Positions 46,934-56,428 of a DNA stretch of 64,000 nucleotides are shown in pieces. Origin of the DNA: an uncultured Clostridia bacterium. Lineage in GTDB: Bacteria > Bacillota > Clostridia > TANB77 > UBA1234. Positions within the stretch are counted from its first letter, which is position 1, and the number at the start of each line of letters is the position of its first letter. The DNA is taken from positions 62,001-126,000 of the forward strand of contig CAKPOE010000003.1 of the NCBI GenBank assembly GCA_934169745.1, in the 5' to 3' direction. The position numbers and the translations under genes were made by a program. Below the pieces are notes generated by a model. That model was given only the letters and a program-made list of their open reading frames with translations. It was not told where the DNA came from and did no database searches.

Positions 46934-48979
46934 TTATAATTCTAATCTCTGATTAAACAGCTTGTCTATTTTTTTCTTTAAAAGGACATTTTCATCAGCC
47001 ACTAAATTCACATCTTTTTCAAGTATTTCATTTGCAGCGATTTGTGCCTGCTTTAATATTCTCATGTCTGTAAATAAGTTCGCCACTTTGAATTCAGGAA
47101 TACCATGCTGCTTAGTACCAAAGAAATCACCAGGTCCTCTTAATTCCAAATCTTTTTCAGATATCAAAAAGCCGTCATTTGTTTTTTGCATTATTGACAT
47201 TCTCTCCTTTACAACTTTTGTATCCGCTTCGTATTTTAATATACAATAAGACTTATTACTTCCCCTACCAACACGCCCTCTGAGCTGATGCAGTTGCGAT
47301 AAACCAAATCGTTCAGCATTTTCTATAATCATCATTGTAGCATTTGGAACATCGACACCAACTTCGATAACTGTTGTCGAAATAATAAGATCTATTTCCT
47401 TATTCTTAAAAGCAGTCATTATCTCATCTTTTTCTTTTGGCTTCATTTTTCCATGAAGTATGCCTACATGAAAATCTTTAAATACCTCTTTGTAATATTC
47501 ATAACGAGCCATTACGGACTTCAAATCCATTTGTTCTGAATCTTCAACAAGTGGGCAAACCACATATACTTGTCTACCATCTTTTAATTCTTTTTTAGCA
47601 AACTCATTTACTCTGTCTTCCATATTTTTGGTTACTGCATAAGTATCAATCTTCTGCCTTCCTGGAGGAAGTTCATCTATAACAGATATATCCAAATCCC
47701 CATATAGTATAATTGCAAGCGTACGCGGAATTGGTGTTGCAGTCATTACAATTGTGTCAACAGTCTCTCCTTTTGAAGATAACATACCTCTTTGTCTCAC
47801 CCCAAATCTGTGTTGTTCATCGGTAATTACCAATCCTAAATTATTAAATTCTACATCATCCACAATCAAAGCATGCGTTCCTATAACAACATCTATATCA
47901 TGATTTCTTAACTGTTGTTTTATTGTCTCTTTCTGCTTTTTAGTAAATTCACTCGTAAGTAACGCACACCTTATTCCAAAAGGAGAAAGCATTCTCACAG
48001 CATTCTCGTAATGTTGTTTTGCAAGAATTGCAGTTGGAGCCATCATTGCCGACTGATATCCATTCTTAAAAGCCTTATACATTGCTATCATGGCTACCAC
48101 AGTTTTTCCAGAGCCAACATCTCCCTGCACAAGCCTATTCATCGCTCTACTAGAGTTCATGTCATTCTGTATTTCTTCCCAAACCCTTTTTTGAGCATTT
48201 GTAAGTGTATATGGTAAAGAATCAATCAATTCATCCACGCCGTCATCACTCGAAAAGCTTATTCCGCTTCTATCCGTGTCACCACCCTTTTTTAGTTGTA
48301 GTAAGCCAAGTTGCATTATTAGTAATTCTTCAAAAGCTATTCGCTTTCTTGCTTCCTCAAATTCAGACAGTTTCTGCGGAAAGTGTATTTTTTCTATTGC
48401 CTCATTTATTTCATAAAGTTGATATTTCTGCCTAAACTCTTCTGAAAATGGGTCTTCGATTTTACCCTTAACCGTTTTCATGGCATTTTCAATTATTCCT
48501 CTTATCACATTTTGCGTGATTCCTTGCGTAAGCGGATATATTGGTATAATTCTACCCGTATTTTTCGTCTCACCAACCTTATCAAATAAAGGTGACTGCA
48601 TTTCTTTTCTTCCAAAGTTGCCACCAACTTTTCCAAAAAACACATATTCTTCTCCTGGCTTAAACGCATTTTTTAAGTATGTTTGATTAAACCAAACAAG
48701 AAGCATACTTCCTGTGTCATCACGTACAATAAGTTTATATATTGTCATTCCAGCTCTTATCCTACTTTCAGACATACGTGAAGCCACAGTGGCCTTAAAA
48801 CTCGCATTTTCACCAATAGCAAGTTCTTCTATTTTCTTTATATTTCCCCTATCTTCATATTCTCTTGGAAAATACGTAATAATATCCTCAAGCGTATATA
48901 TTCCTAATTTATGCAATAAAGTAACCCTAGCAGGTCCAACGCCTTTTATGTATTGAATATCTTGGTTAAACTCCTCCAT
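46934..48979 (-). CDS. recG: ATP-dependent DNA helicase RecG
   Basis: 681 residues from ATG 48979 (AATAGGAGG upstream). An N-terminal wedge/OB domain (YIKGVGPARVTLLHKLGI) precedes helicase motifs QGDVGSGKTVVA, ITDEQHRFGVRQR, TATPIPRTL and QLRGRVGRG. It remodels stalled forks and Holliday junctions. Near rpmB and spoVM, as in Bacillus. Confidence 0.96.
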   Translation of the reverse strand: MEEFNQDIQYIKGVGPARVTLLHKLGIYTLEDIITYFPREYEDRGNIKKIEELAIGENASFKATVASRMSESRIRAGMTIYKLIVRDDTGSMLLVWFNQTYLKNAFKPGEEYVFFGKVGGNFGRKEMQSPLFDKVGETKNTGRIIPIYPLTQGITQNVIRGIIENAMKTVKGKIEDPFSEEFRQKYQLYEINEAIEKIHFPQKLSEFEEARKRIAFEELLIMQLGLLQLKKGGDTDRSGISFSSDDGVDELIDSLPYTLTNAQKRVWEEIQNDMNSSRAMNRLVQGDVGSGKTVVAMIAMYKAFKNGYQSAMMAPTAILAKQHYENAVRMLSPFGIRCALLTSEFTKKQKETIKQQLRNHDIDVVIGTHALIVDDVEFNNLGLVITDEQHRFGVRQRGMLSSKGETVDTIVMTATPIPRTLAIILYGDLDISVIDELPPGRQKIDTYAVTKNMEDRVNEFAKKELKDGRQVYVVCPLVEDSEQMDLKSVMARYEYYKEVFKDFHVGILHGKMKPKEKDEIMTAFKNKEIDLIISTTVIEVGVDVPNATMMIIENAERFGLSQLHQLRGRVGRGSNKSYCILKYEADTKVVKERMSIMQKTNDGFLISEKDLELRGPGDFFGTKQHGIPEFKVANLFTDMRILKQAQIAANEILEKDVNLVADENVLLKKKIDKLFNQRLEL

Positions 48980-49114
48980 TATCCAACCTCCTATTGAAAG
49001 ATTATCATAAACAAACGTTCCTGTCAAATATTTTTCAAAAAAAGGTTGTCAAAAAAGAGTATCTGTGCTAGAATATTAAAGAACGATTTTAGCAACACTA
49101 GGGAGGTGTTTATT

Positions 49115-49300
49115 GTGGCAAGATGTGAAATCTGCGAAAAACAAAAAGTGTTCGAACAACAAGTAAGCCATTCACATAGAAGATCAGCTAGAACTTTTAA
49201 ACCAAATTTGAGAACTGTAAAAGCCGTTGTTGATGGCACACTAAAAACAGTTAAAGTATGTTCTAGATGTTTAAGATCTGGTTTAGTTGAAAGAGCATAG
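49115..49300 (+). CDS. rpmB: 50S ribosomal protein L28
   Basis: 61 residues from GTG 49115 (GGGAGGTG upstream). MARCEICEK and CSRCLRSG provide two CxxC zinc-ribbon pairs, with SHRRSARTFKPNLRTV in between. A longer frame to 49046 has no ribosome-binding site. It is followed by a terminator. Confidence 0.96.
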   Translation: MARCEICEKQKVFEQQVSHSHRRSARTFKPNLRTVKAVVDGTLKTVKVCSRCLRSGLVERA

Positions 49301-49307
49301 TTTTTAT

Positions 49308-49348
49308 AGAAAAGGACGTTTGTTGACAAACAATCGTCCCTTTTTTTG
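49308..49348 (+). terminator. Terminator of rpmB
   Basis: AAAGGACG(T)TTGTT GACA AACAATCGTCCCTTTTTTT: stem with a short loop followed by a T-run. Confidence 0.85.
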
Positions 49349-49358
49349 TTTTTGCTTT

Positions 49359-49445
49359 CTATGTAAGCTCTTCTTTCTTCACCCTAAACAAAAATCTAAA
49401 TAATCCATTCATAAATTTTCCAGGTTTATATACAACTATTCTCAT
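49359..49445 (-). CDS. spoVM: Stage V sporulation protein M-like micropeptide
   Basis: 28 residues, too short for a usual gene call: MRIVVYKPGKFMNGLFRF followed by a basic tail. It is an amphipathic helix with an early Pro-Gly, matching the layout of SpoVM (26 residues in Bacillus: M-K-x-hydrophobic-K-x-P-K-F-x-x-G). SpoVM recognises the positively curved forespore membrane and recruits coat assembly. In Bacillus spoVM sits beside rpmB, and here the genes are also adjacent, convergent with rpmB. ATG 49445 follows GAGGAGGAG. Identity is by motif plus synteny, not by alignment. Confidence 0.72.
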   Translation of the reverse strand: MRIVVYKPGKFMNGLFRFLFRVKKEELT

Positions 49446-49462
49446 AAAATTCTCCTCCTCTT

Positions 49463-49609
49463 TTATTTACATAACCAACAAATGCCTAGCAACAACACAA
49501 CTATGCCAACACCAAAAATCCAACCTGTTATAGGAAGTAAAAGTGCTAGTAGTATTCCTAGTCCTAAACCAATCATACAAACACCAAAAGTTTTTTTAAG
49601 CAAATTCAT
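49463..49609 (-). CDS. Small two-helix membrane protein
   Basis: 48 residues. MNLLKKTFGVCMIGLGLGI starts the first helix; a second begins after PITGWIFGVG. GGGAGGTAG precedes ATG 49609. It is 17 bp upstream of spoVM on the same strand, so probably co-transcribed. No family is recognised; similar small hydrophobic proteins occur near sporulation genes. Confidence 0.6.
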   Translation of the reverse strand: MNLLKKTFGVCMIGLGLGILLALLLPITGWIFGVGIVVLLLGICWLCK

Positions 49610-49689
49610 ATCTACCTCCCATACATTTGATTTAGTATATAATATGTTGTATAATTTAATATGTTACAAAAAATATAGGAAGTGAGAAA

Positions 49690-50307
49690 ATGAAAAAAGT
49701 AGAAAAACTCATTGAAGAATTATCTAAATGCTATGATGGTGAAAAGGGATCATTAGATTTCACAACACCATTTGAATTACTTGTTGCTGTAATGCTTTCA
49801 GCACAATGTACAGACGCACGAGTAAATATAGTTACAAAAGATTTGTTTAAAGTTGCAAATACGCCCGAACAATTTGCAAAAATGGATTTAGCAAAAATTG
49901 AAAAGCTTATTTCTTCAATCAGCTTTTATAGAAATAAAGCCAAACACATACAAGAAGCGTCCATTCAGATTATTGAAAAATATAATGGTAAAGTTCCAAA
50001 CAACATGGAAGATTTAACATCTCTTTCAGGTGTTGGAAGAAAAACAGCAAATGTAGTTATGTTAGAAGCTTTTGATAACTGTCAAGGAATTGCCGTAGAC
50101 ACCCATGCACTAAGACTTTCTCATAGATTTGGCTTATCAAAAGAAGAAGAAGCTTCAAAGGTTGAACAAGATTTATTAAGAAAAATACCAAAGAAATATT
50201 GGCGACTTATGAATCACCTCTTTGTATATCACGGAAGAAACATTTGCACTGCAAAAAATCCAAAATGTAGTGAATGCACAGTAAAAGAATTTTGCAAAGG
50301 AGCGTAA
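49690..50307 (+). CDS. nth: Endonuclease III
   Basis: 205 residues. The HhH motif LSGVGRKTANVV with catalytic Lys (near 120), catalytic Asp in VDTHALRLSHR, and a C-terminal [4Fe-4S] motif C-x6-C-x2-C-x5-C (CTAKNPKCSECTVKEFC) identify it. It excises oxidised pyrimidines and nicks abasic sites. ATG 49690 follows AGGAAGTGAG. Confidence 0.96.
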   Translation: MKKVEKLIEELSKCYDGEKGSLDFTTPFELLVAVMLSAQCTDARVNIVTKDLFKVANTPEQFAKMDLAKIEKLISSISFYRNKAKHIQEASIQIIEKYNGKVPNNMEDLTSLSGVGRKTANVVMLEAFDNCQGIAVDTHALRLSHRFGLSKEEEASKVEQDLLRKIPKKYWRLMNHLFVYHGRNICTAKNPKCSECTVKEFCKGA

Positions 50308-50315
50308 TGTAACTC

Positions 50316-50448
50316 TATAGGCACTGAACAAATTTCCGGCAGCCCCTTTTTCGTTCATTTTTTTTCGCTATGGAAATTCATTTGCTTAAAAACATGCAAA
50401 AATGAACGAAAAATGGGCTGCCGGAAATTCGTTCAGTGCTTGCCTATA
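50316..50448. repeat. Long palindromic element, copy 2
   Basis: Outer arms TATAGGCACTGAAC.../...GTTCAGTGC(TT)GCCTATA with core ATTTCCGGCAGCC on both sides and CGTTCATTTTT nearer the centre; the centre holds about 35 bp of unique sequence. It lies between convergent nth and the acyl-CoA ligase. Shares the CCGGCAGCC...TTTTTCGTTCA core with copies 1 and 3. Confidence 0.85.
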
Positions 50449-50468
50449 TTCGTTCATTATTTTCTATA

Positions 50469-52172
50469 TTATTCTTTTACTAAGTATCTCTTTATCTTCA
50501 TCGTTGTTGTCTTTTCAAATTCTTCTTTTCTTAATTTTATCTGTTTTACATGTTTATAACTTACCAATTTTGTATTTGCAATCTTCACTTCTTCCCATAT
50601 CTTAGCTTTCATTTCTTCTTCCGTTAATTCTCCATACTTCTCCTTTATTTTATCAAAGTCTGGGACAATAATTGCAGCTATAAATGTGTCATCGCCTTCC
50701 TTATTATCGGCTTGATATATCATGCTTTCCTTTATCAAGTCGCTCTGGTTCAATATACTTTCTACTTCTTCAGGATAAATATTTTTACCATTCTTTGTTA
50801 TTAGCACGCTCTTCATTCTTCCTGTTATAAACAAGAAACCTTCATCATCAAAATATCCCAAGTCACCAGTATGAAGCCAACCATCAACTAATGCTTTCTT
50901 TGTTTCTTCTTCATCGTTGTAATAACCAAGCATTACGTTATCGCCTTTTACCATGATTTCTCCAACGCCTTCACTGTTTGGTTGATCTATTTTTAAATCA
51001 ATGCCTGGAACTCTTCTTCCAGCAGCTCCGTCATTGTAATAATTATCTCTATTTAATGCAATTAATGGTGAGCACTCTGTCATTCCATACCCTTGTATCA
51101 TATGAATACCAAGACGTCTATAACCTTTTATAACATCTTTATTCATAGCAGCCGCACCAACAATACCAATTCTAAGTTTTCCACCAAAATTATCATGAAT
51201 TTGCTTAAAAGCTTTCTTTCTTATGTCTATTCCGAAAAACAATAAAAAATCGCTCACTCCAAGCATAAACTTTACAAGTCCCTCTTTACCGCTCTTCTTA
51301 ATTGTTTCCCATATTTTTTTATACATACTTTCGAACAATACTGGAACAGCAAGCATCATTGTAGGTTTTGCTTCTTTCATGTTGCTTGCAATATATCTAA
51401 GCCCTTCGCAGTGCGCAATAGAAGCTCCTCTAAATAATGGTACCAAGAAACCAGCTGTACATTCATATGTATGATGTAATGGCAATACCGAAAAGAACCT
51501 ATCTTCTGGTGAAACACTAATAGATTTGCAACCTGCCATTATATCAAATGCTAAGTTCCAATGTGAAAGTAATACAGCTTTTGATTTTGAAGTTGTTCCT
51601 GATGTAAATAATATAACACTTGCCTTTTTATTATCGATTTTAGCATCAATAAATTCTCTGTTTCCATGTTTTATTTCATCATATCCAAGCTTTAATAAAG
51701 AGTCATAATCGTACTCTCCATCGCCATCCATCGAAATATAATACTTTACAAAATCCAGTCTTTTCTTTATGTTATCTATTTGTTCCTTTTTCCTATCCGA
51801 ATAAATAATTGCACTAACATTAGCACGCGTCATAAGACTTTCTAATTCCGCTTCTGGAAGCTCTTTATCAAGTGGAACAACATCTCCTGTTCCATTAAGA
51901 ACAGCCAAATACCCCGTAGTCCATTCATATCTATTTTCACCAATTACAGCTATATTTTTCCCCTTTAGTCCAATCTTGATAAGTGCTGTACCAAGTGCAT
52001 CGATGTCCGCTTTAAATTGCTTATATGTTATCTCTTCAAATTTCTTTGACTTTTTGTTTTTGGTAAAAAATGCGACCCTATCTCCATATAAATCAACACT
52101 GCTATTTATTAAGTCTTTAATATCAGTAATGTCACGCACCTCATTAAAAGGTTCATTCTTCTTCATTCTCAT
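50469..52172 (-). CDS. AMP-dependent long-chain acyl-CoA synthetase
   Basis: 567 residues. The adenylate-forming motif LFTSGTTSKSKAV (near 190) and the later IQGYGMTECSPLIALN, GWLHTGDLGYFDDEGFLFITGR and KNGKNIYPEEVE are typical of FadD-like ligases. It activates fatty acids to acyl-AMP and then acyl-CoA. ATG 52172 follows AAGGAGAG. It is separated from the ger operon by a divergent promoter region. Confidence 0.9.
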   Translation of the reverse strand: MRMKKNEPFNEVRDITDIKDLINSSVDLYGDRVAFFTKNKKSKKFEEITYKQFKADIDALGTALIKIGLKGKNIAVIGENRYEWTTGYLAVLNGTGDVVPLDKELPEAELESLMTRANVSAIIYSDRKKEQIDNIKKRLDFVKYYISMDGDGEYDYDSLLKLGYDEIKHGNREFIDAKIDNKKASVILFTSGTTSKSKAVLLSHWNLAFDIMAGCKSISVSPEDRFFSVLPLHHTYECTAGFLVPLFRGASIAHCEGLRYIASNMKEAKPTMMLAVPVLFESMYKKIWETIKKSGKEGLVKFMLGVSDFLLFFGIDIRKKAFKQIHDNFGGKLRIGIVGAAAMNKDVIKGYRRLGIHMIQGYGMTECSPLIALNRDNYYNDGAAGRRVPGIDLKIDQPNSEGVGEIMVKGDNVMLGYYNDEEETKKALVDGWLHTGDLGYFDDEGFLFITGRMKSVLITKNGKNIYPEEVESILNQSDLIKESMIYQADNKEGDDTFIAAIIVPDFDKIKEKYGELTEEEMKAKIWEEVKIANTKLVSYKHVKQIKLRKEEFEKTTTMKIKRYLVKE

Positions 52173-52276
52173 AATCGCAAACTCTCCTTCTTATCTAAAC
52201 TTATCACATATCACAAAGAATTATATATTTTTTAAAAACCATCGTCAATGTTTCTGACTACTTATACAGTTTTATT

Positions 52277-52334
52277 TGCATATTTTCACGATTTCTAGGG
52301 AAAATATATTTAAAAAGTTTTAAAGAGGTTTTTT
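52277..52334 (+). promoter_or_regulatory. Possible sporulation promoter of the ger operon
   Basis: TGCATA at 52277-52282 matches the sigma-G -35 consensus (TGMATA). The -10 region (AAAATATA, 18 bp on) is only a partial match to CATNNTA. GerA operons are normally sigma-G controlled; AAAGAGG precedes the start at 52335. Confidence 0.3.
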
Positions 52335-53936
52335 ATGAATATTTTCTCAAATTTCACTCCACCCAATCCCACTCGTCCGTTCAAATTAAAAAAATCAATG
52401 CCTCCTCAAGAACCCGAATATGATAAAGAAGGTGTTTTATCATTTTCACTTGAGGACAATTTAACTAAATTTAGATACTTTATGCACTACCCAGATAATA
52501 GCGATATAAAAATAAGGAACTTTAATACGCAAATAAACGGAAAGACATATAGCTCTGCAATAATATTTTATGATGGATTGGTTGATTCTAACATAATAAA
52601 TAATTACATTTTAAGGCAACTAATGAGTACTCAAAACACTGAAGTTTCGAAAGATTTAAAAGAATGTATTGTAAAAGATATTCTTTCACAAAATCAAATA
52701 GATTTTCAGCAAACCTTTGATGAGGCTATAGATAGTGCGCTTACCGGGAATTGCATCTTACTAATTGATAGTTTAAACGTAGCAATTAGTTGTGATACCA
52801 AGAAACTACCTCAACGTTCAATCGGGAAATCCGAAAATGAGATGTCAACAAAAGGTCCCGCCGAAAGCTTAGTAGAAAGTCTAAGAATGAATACTGGCTT
52901 AATCCGAAAATTTGTTAAAGATGAAAATCTTGTTTTTGAAGATATAAAAATTGGTTCAAGTGGCAAATCAACTTGTACAATTGCTTATATATCTTCAATA
53001 GCAAACGACTCACTAAAATCAGAAGTAAAACGAAGACTCTCTAATATAGATGTTGATTACATTTTAGATGTTGGCCAATTAGAGCAATTAATTGAAGATA
53101 GAACTTACCTTATTTCACCGGTAATCCTATCTACAGAAAAACCTGATAGAGTTGCCTCACATTTATTTGAAGGCAGAATTGCGATTCTGCTAGCAGGCAG
53201 TCCTGACGCATTAGTTCTCCCTGCTGTATTAAATGATTTTATGCATACCTCCGAAGACATGTATAAAAGGTTTCCATATTCTATACTCGCAAGAGTATTT
53301 AGAATACCAGCAATGATGCTTTCCGTGCTACTTCCAGGAGTATATATTGCAATAGTAACATTTCATCAAGAAATGATTCCAACAGATTTACTTTTCGCTA
53401 TAGCAGCCGCAAGAGAAAAAGTGCCATTTCCTTTCGTGGTGGAACTCCTGATAATGGAAATAGCATTTGAAATCATACGTGAAGCAAGTATCCGAACGCC
53501 TTCTCCTATTGGACCAACGCTGGGCATAGTTGGTACACTTATATTAGGTCAAGCTATAGTTAGTGCAAATGTCGTAAGTCCTATATTAATTATAATAGTA
53601 GCATTAACTGGTATTAGTTCCTTTGCAGTGGCAAACTTCTCACTAAACTTTACTTTTAGAATATTAAGATTTGCATATGTTTTTCTCGGAGCATTTGCAG
53701 GCTTTTTAGGAATATCACTAGGTTTACTGATTCATTTTTGCGTACTTGCTACAACAACCTCATTTGGAGTTCCTTATCTTGCACCATATTCGCCAATGCA
53801 TTCTTTCTTCTCTTCTTCTGATACAGCAAACATACCAATATGGAAACAAGAAAACAGGCCTCAATTTTTAAAACCAAAACGTACGAAGCGTCAACCTAAA
53901 ATATCTAGAAAGTGGATATTAAATTCTAAGGAGTGA
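52335..53936 (+). CDS. gerAA: Spore germinant receptor A subunit (GerA family)
   Basis: 533 residues. A soluble N-terminal domain has NIINNYILRQLM and NCILLIDSLNVAIS. The GerA core with EGRIAILLAGSPDALVLPAV precedes about five transmembrane helices (290-470), including REASIRTPSPIGPTLGIVG. It sits in the spore inner membrane and senses small germinants together with the B and C subunits. ATG 52335 follows AAAGAGG. First of a four-gene operon. Confidence 0.93.
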   Translation: MNIFSNFTPPNPTRPFKLKKSMPPQEPEYDKEGVLSFSLEDNLTKFRYFMHYPDNSDIKIRNFNTQINGKTYSSAIIFYDGLVDSNIINNYILRQLMSTQNTEVSKDLKECIVKDILSQNQIDFQQTFDEAIDSALTGNCILLIDSLNVAISCDTKKLPQRSIGKSENEMSTKGPAESLVESLRMNTGLIRKFVKDENLVFEDIKIGSSGKSTCTIAYISSIANDSLKSEVKRRLSNIDVDYILDVGQLEQLIEDRTYLISPVILSTEKPDRVASHLFEGRIAILLAGSPDALVLPAVLNDFMHTSEDMYKRFPYSILARVFRIPAMMLSVLLPGVYIAIVTFHQEMIPTDLLFAIAAAREKVPFPFVVELLIMEIAFEIIREASIRTPSPIGPTLGIVGTLILGQAIVSANVVSPILIIIVALTGISSFAVANFSLNFTFRILRFAYVFLGAFAGFLGISLGLLIHFCVLATTTSFGVPYLAPYSPMHSFFSSSDTANIPIWKQENRPQFLKPKRTKRQPKISRKWILNSKE

Positions 53937-53941
53937 TAACA

Positions 53942-55036
53942 ATGGATAACTACAAATTAACAACTTGGGAAGTTGCTAGTACACTTGCTATAGTGACACT
54001 AACACCAGTCCTACTTTCTTATCCACAATACAATGCAAAAACCTATGGCACAGCTTATATGTTACATTCAATATATATGGCCATTGTTATGTTTATAATA
54101 TTTTGGATTGGTCTTAAACTTTATAAACCTTTCGTTGATAAAGACATATTAGACGTCGCAGAAATGCTAGGTGGAAAAAGGCTAAAAATAATTAGCGGAA
54201 TCTTATTTTTATCGTATCTAATATTAATTGTGATATTTACTATGCAAGAATTTGGAGAAGATATTGAAAAAGTAATGTTCACACATAGTACAAATAGCGA
54301 AATAAATATCATGTTTGCAATAGCTATGGCTGTACTCGCTTATTTTGGAATGAAAGGCGCTTTTAAATTTGGTAGCTACCTTTTTCCAATAATAGTAATA
54401 GGATTTATATTAGTATTTTTGTCACTTTTCTCACGAATAGACGTTTTAAACCTAACACCCATTTTAGGCACTGGAGCTGACAAAGTCTTTTTGAGTGGTG
54501 TAAAAGAAGTCGGAATATATAGTTCGCTGTTCGCATTATTATTTGTACCGCCAATGGTAAAGAATATTAAAAAAGCTAGTTATTGTTCAATTGCTAGTAC
54601 TTCATTTTTTATTATTTTTAGTGCTTTTTTATTAACTACCATTATTCCTTACCCATCTCTAACTCAAAAAAGTTTTGCCATATTTGAATTAACAAGATAT
54701 ATAGGTTTTGGAAGATTCTTTCAAAGATTAGAAGCCGTATTTACATTTTTGTGGATCATGACTTGTTTTATTTTTATTGGTGTTGCATTAATATTTATAA
54801 TATACATTTTAAAAAAATCCTTCAATTTAAAATATGCAAATAGACTAATTCCCTGTATTGCACTAATACTATATACCTGCTCAGACATTATACCAAACTA
54901 CTACATCGCAACCAAAGTTAGAGAGTTTTTGTATATTGTAATATCGCCATGTATACTTTTAATTTTGCCTATAATTTTAATTTCTCTCTGCAGATTAAAA
55001 ATCTCTGGAAGAAAGGAACGATCATGTCAAGAATAG
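53942..55036 (+). CDS. gerAB: Spore germinant receptor B subunit
   Basis: 364 residues from ATG 53942 (AAGGAGTGATAA upstream). Ten transmembrane helices with the amino-acid permease-like fold of GerAB proteins (TTWEVASTLAIVTLTPVLL; AVFTFLWIMTCFIFIGVALIF). It is thought to bind the germinant. It follows gerAA by 5 bp and overlaps gerAC by 13 bp. Confidence 0.92.
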   Translation: MDNYKLTTWEVASTLAIVTLTPVLLSYPQYNAKTYGTAYMLHSIYMAIVMFIIFWIGLKLYKPFVDKDILDVAEMLGGKRLKIISGILFLSYLILIVIFTMQEFGEDIEKVMFTHSTNSEINIMFAIAMAVLAYFGMKGAFKFGSYLFPIIVIGFILVFLSLFSRIDVLNLTPILGTGADKVFLSGVKEVGIYSSLFALLFVPPMVKNIKKASYCSIASTSFFIIFSAFLLTTIIPYPSLTQKSFAIFELTRYIGFGRFFQRLEAVFTFLWIMTCFIFIGVALIFIIYILKKSFNLKYANRLIPCIALILYTCSDIIPNYYIATKVREFLYIVISPCILLILPIILISLCRLKISGRKERSCQE

Positions 55037-56253
55037 TTCGTATACTAATTGTTTTGATGAGTCTACTATATATACTAACCGGATGCTATGATGCAAATGA
55101 GCTCGATGATTTAGCATATGTCATAGCAATAGGCGTTGATAAGGGAACTAGTAAAAAATTACAAGTAACATTTCAAATTGCAATACCAGTAAATATTTCA
55201 GGAGAAGGAAGCTCACCAGGAAAAGAAACATCCACATTGTTAACAATCGATGCCGATTCTGTATATGAAGCTGTTTCACTTGCAAATGCTCAGATAAGTA
55301 AGGAAGTAAATTTGTCTCAAAACAAAATGGTTGTGTTTTCAGAGGAGCTTGCAAAGGCTGGATTAGAAGGCTATATAAACCCATTTGTCACAAACAAAGA
55401 AATAAGACCTCGAACATCAGTAGTTGTTTGTAAAGCATCATCAAAAGAATTTCTTTCAACAATAACGCCTGTACTAGAAACAAATCCAGCAAGATATTTA
55501 GATTTAATACTATCATCTCATTCATACAGCGGCTATAATATTGGAACCGAACTAGTTGATTTTTATTGGAATGAGCAATCGCCATACGTTGAACCGATTG
55601 CAATACTAGCGGAAATAAGCAACAACAATTCAGAAAATAGCAAAAGTGATAAAGATAATTCTCCAAGTCAAGAAGTAAATGAAAATCCGACTCCAAAATT
55701 TTCTGGAATCGCCGTGTTTTCTGGTGCAAAAATGGTTGGTGAGTTAAAAGAAGATGAAATCATTCCACACCGTATAGTAACAAATAGTCTACAACCTGTA
55801 AATTTTGCTCTTCCAGACATAAAAGAACCAAACAAAATAACAACTGTAACACTAAATCAAAATTCGAAATGTAAAACCAAATTAAAACTTGAAAACAATA
55901 TTCCGAAAATAAATATAACAGCAAATATTCATGCACAACTAGTTACAAGTGGCTCTCCAACTGATTACTTTGAAAATGAAAATAGATATCAATTAGCAAA
56001 AAAGATAGAAGAAGAATTATCAAAACTAATTTATTCATATTTGAATAAATGTTGTAAAGAATTAAAAACTGATATAACTGGTTTCGGGAAAAATTTAAGA
56101 CCGCAATATTTAACTTTAACAGAATTGGAAAAAGTTGACTGGGAAAATATTTATCCGAATTCAGAATTTGTAGTTAATGTTGACGTGGATTTAAACACCA
56201 CACAAATTGTAACTTACAAAGAAAATGTAAAATCACGTGAAAATAATAAATAG
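55024..56253 (+). CDS. gerAC: Spore germinant receptor C lipoprotein
   Basis: 409 residues from ATG 55024 (GAAAGGAACG upstream). The signal peptide ends in the lipobox LTGC, giving Cys20 for lipidation. The mature part starts YDANELDDLAYVIAIGVDKG and contains the GerC beta domains. It completes the A-B-C receptor on the outer face of the inner spore membrane. Confidence 0.93.
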   Translation: MSRIVRILIVLMSLLYILTGCYDANELDDLAYVIAIGVDKGTSKKLQVTFQIAIPVNISGEGSSPGKETSTLLTIDADSVYEAVSLANAQISKEVNLSQNKMVVFSEELAKAGLEGYINPFVTNKEIRPRTSVVVCKASSKEFLSTITPVLETNPARYLDLILSSHSYSGYNIGTELVDFYWNEQSPYVEPIAILAEISNNNSENSKSDKDNSPSQEVNENPTPKFSGIAVFSGAKMVGELKEDEIIPHRIVTNSLQPVNFALPDIKEPNKITTVTLNQNSKCKTKLKLENNIPKINITANIHAQLVTSGSPTDYFENENRYQLAKKIEEELSKLIYSYLNKCCKELKTDITGFGKNLRPQYLTLTELEKVDWENIYPNSEFVVNVDVDLNTTQIVTYKENVKSRENNK

Positions 56254-56261
56254 GAGATATT

Positions 56262-56426
56262 ATGAAAATATTAATTTTTATATTGTGCCTCCTTTCAGCT
56301 TTGTATGCCATTCCCTATGGCACATGGGAATGGCAAAATAACAATAAGCTAGGAGGATTTGTAGTATATATTTTTAGTGCCATATGCATTATTGCAAGTA
56401 TTGCTAATTTCTTTTTTATATCATAA
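56262..56426 (+). CDS. Small membrane protein at the end of the ger operon
   Basis: 54 residues. Two hydrophobic segments (1-18, and 33-54) flank a short polar loop containing GTWEWQNNNKLGG. TAGGAGA precedes ATG 56262 and the gap to gerAC is 8 bp, so it is a fourth operon member. GerD-like or small D subunits occur in some ger operons; this could be one. It ends 2 bp from the convergent rnr stop. Confidence 0.65.
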   Translation: MKILIFILCLLSALYAIPYGTWEWQNNNKLGGFVVYIFSAICIIASIANFFFIS

Positions 56427-56428
56427 AA

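Noticed and set aside
50176..50605. Short frames starting MNEK..AAG in the palindromes (also near 59425)
   Set aside because: All arise from the palindrome arms and run antisense into real genes.
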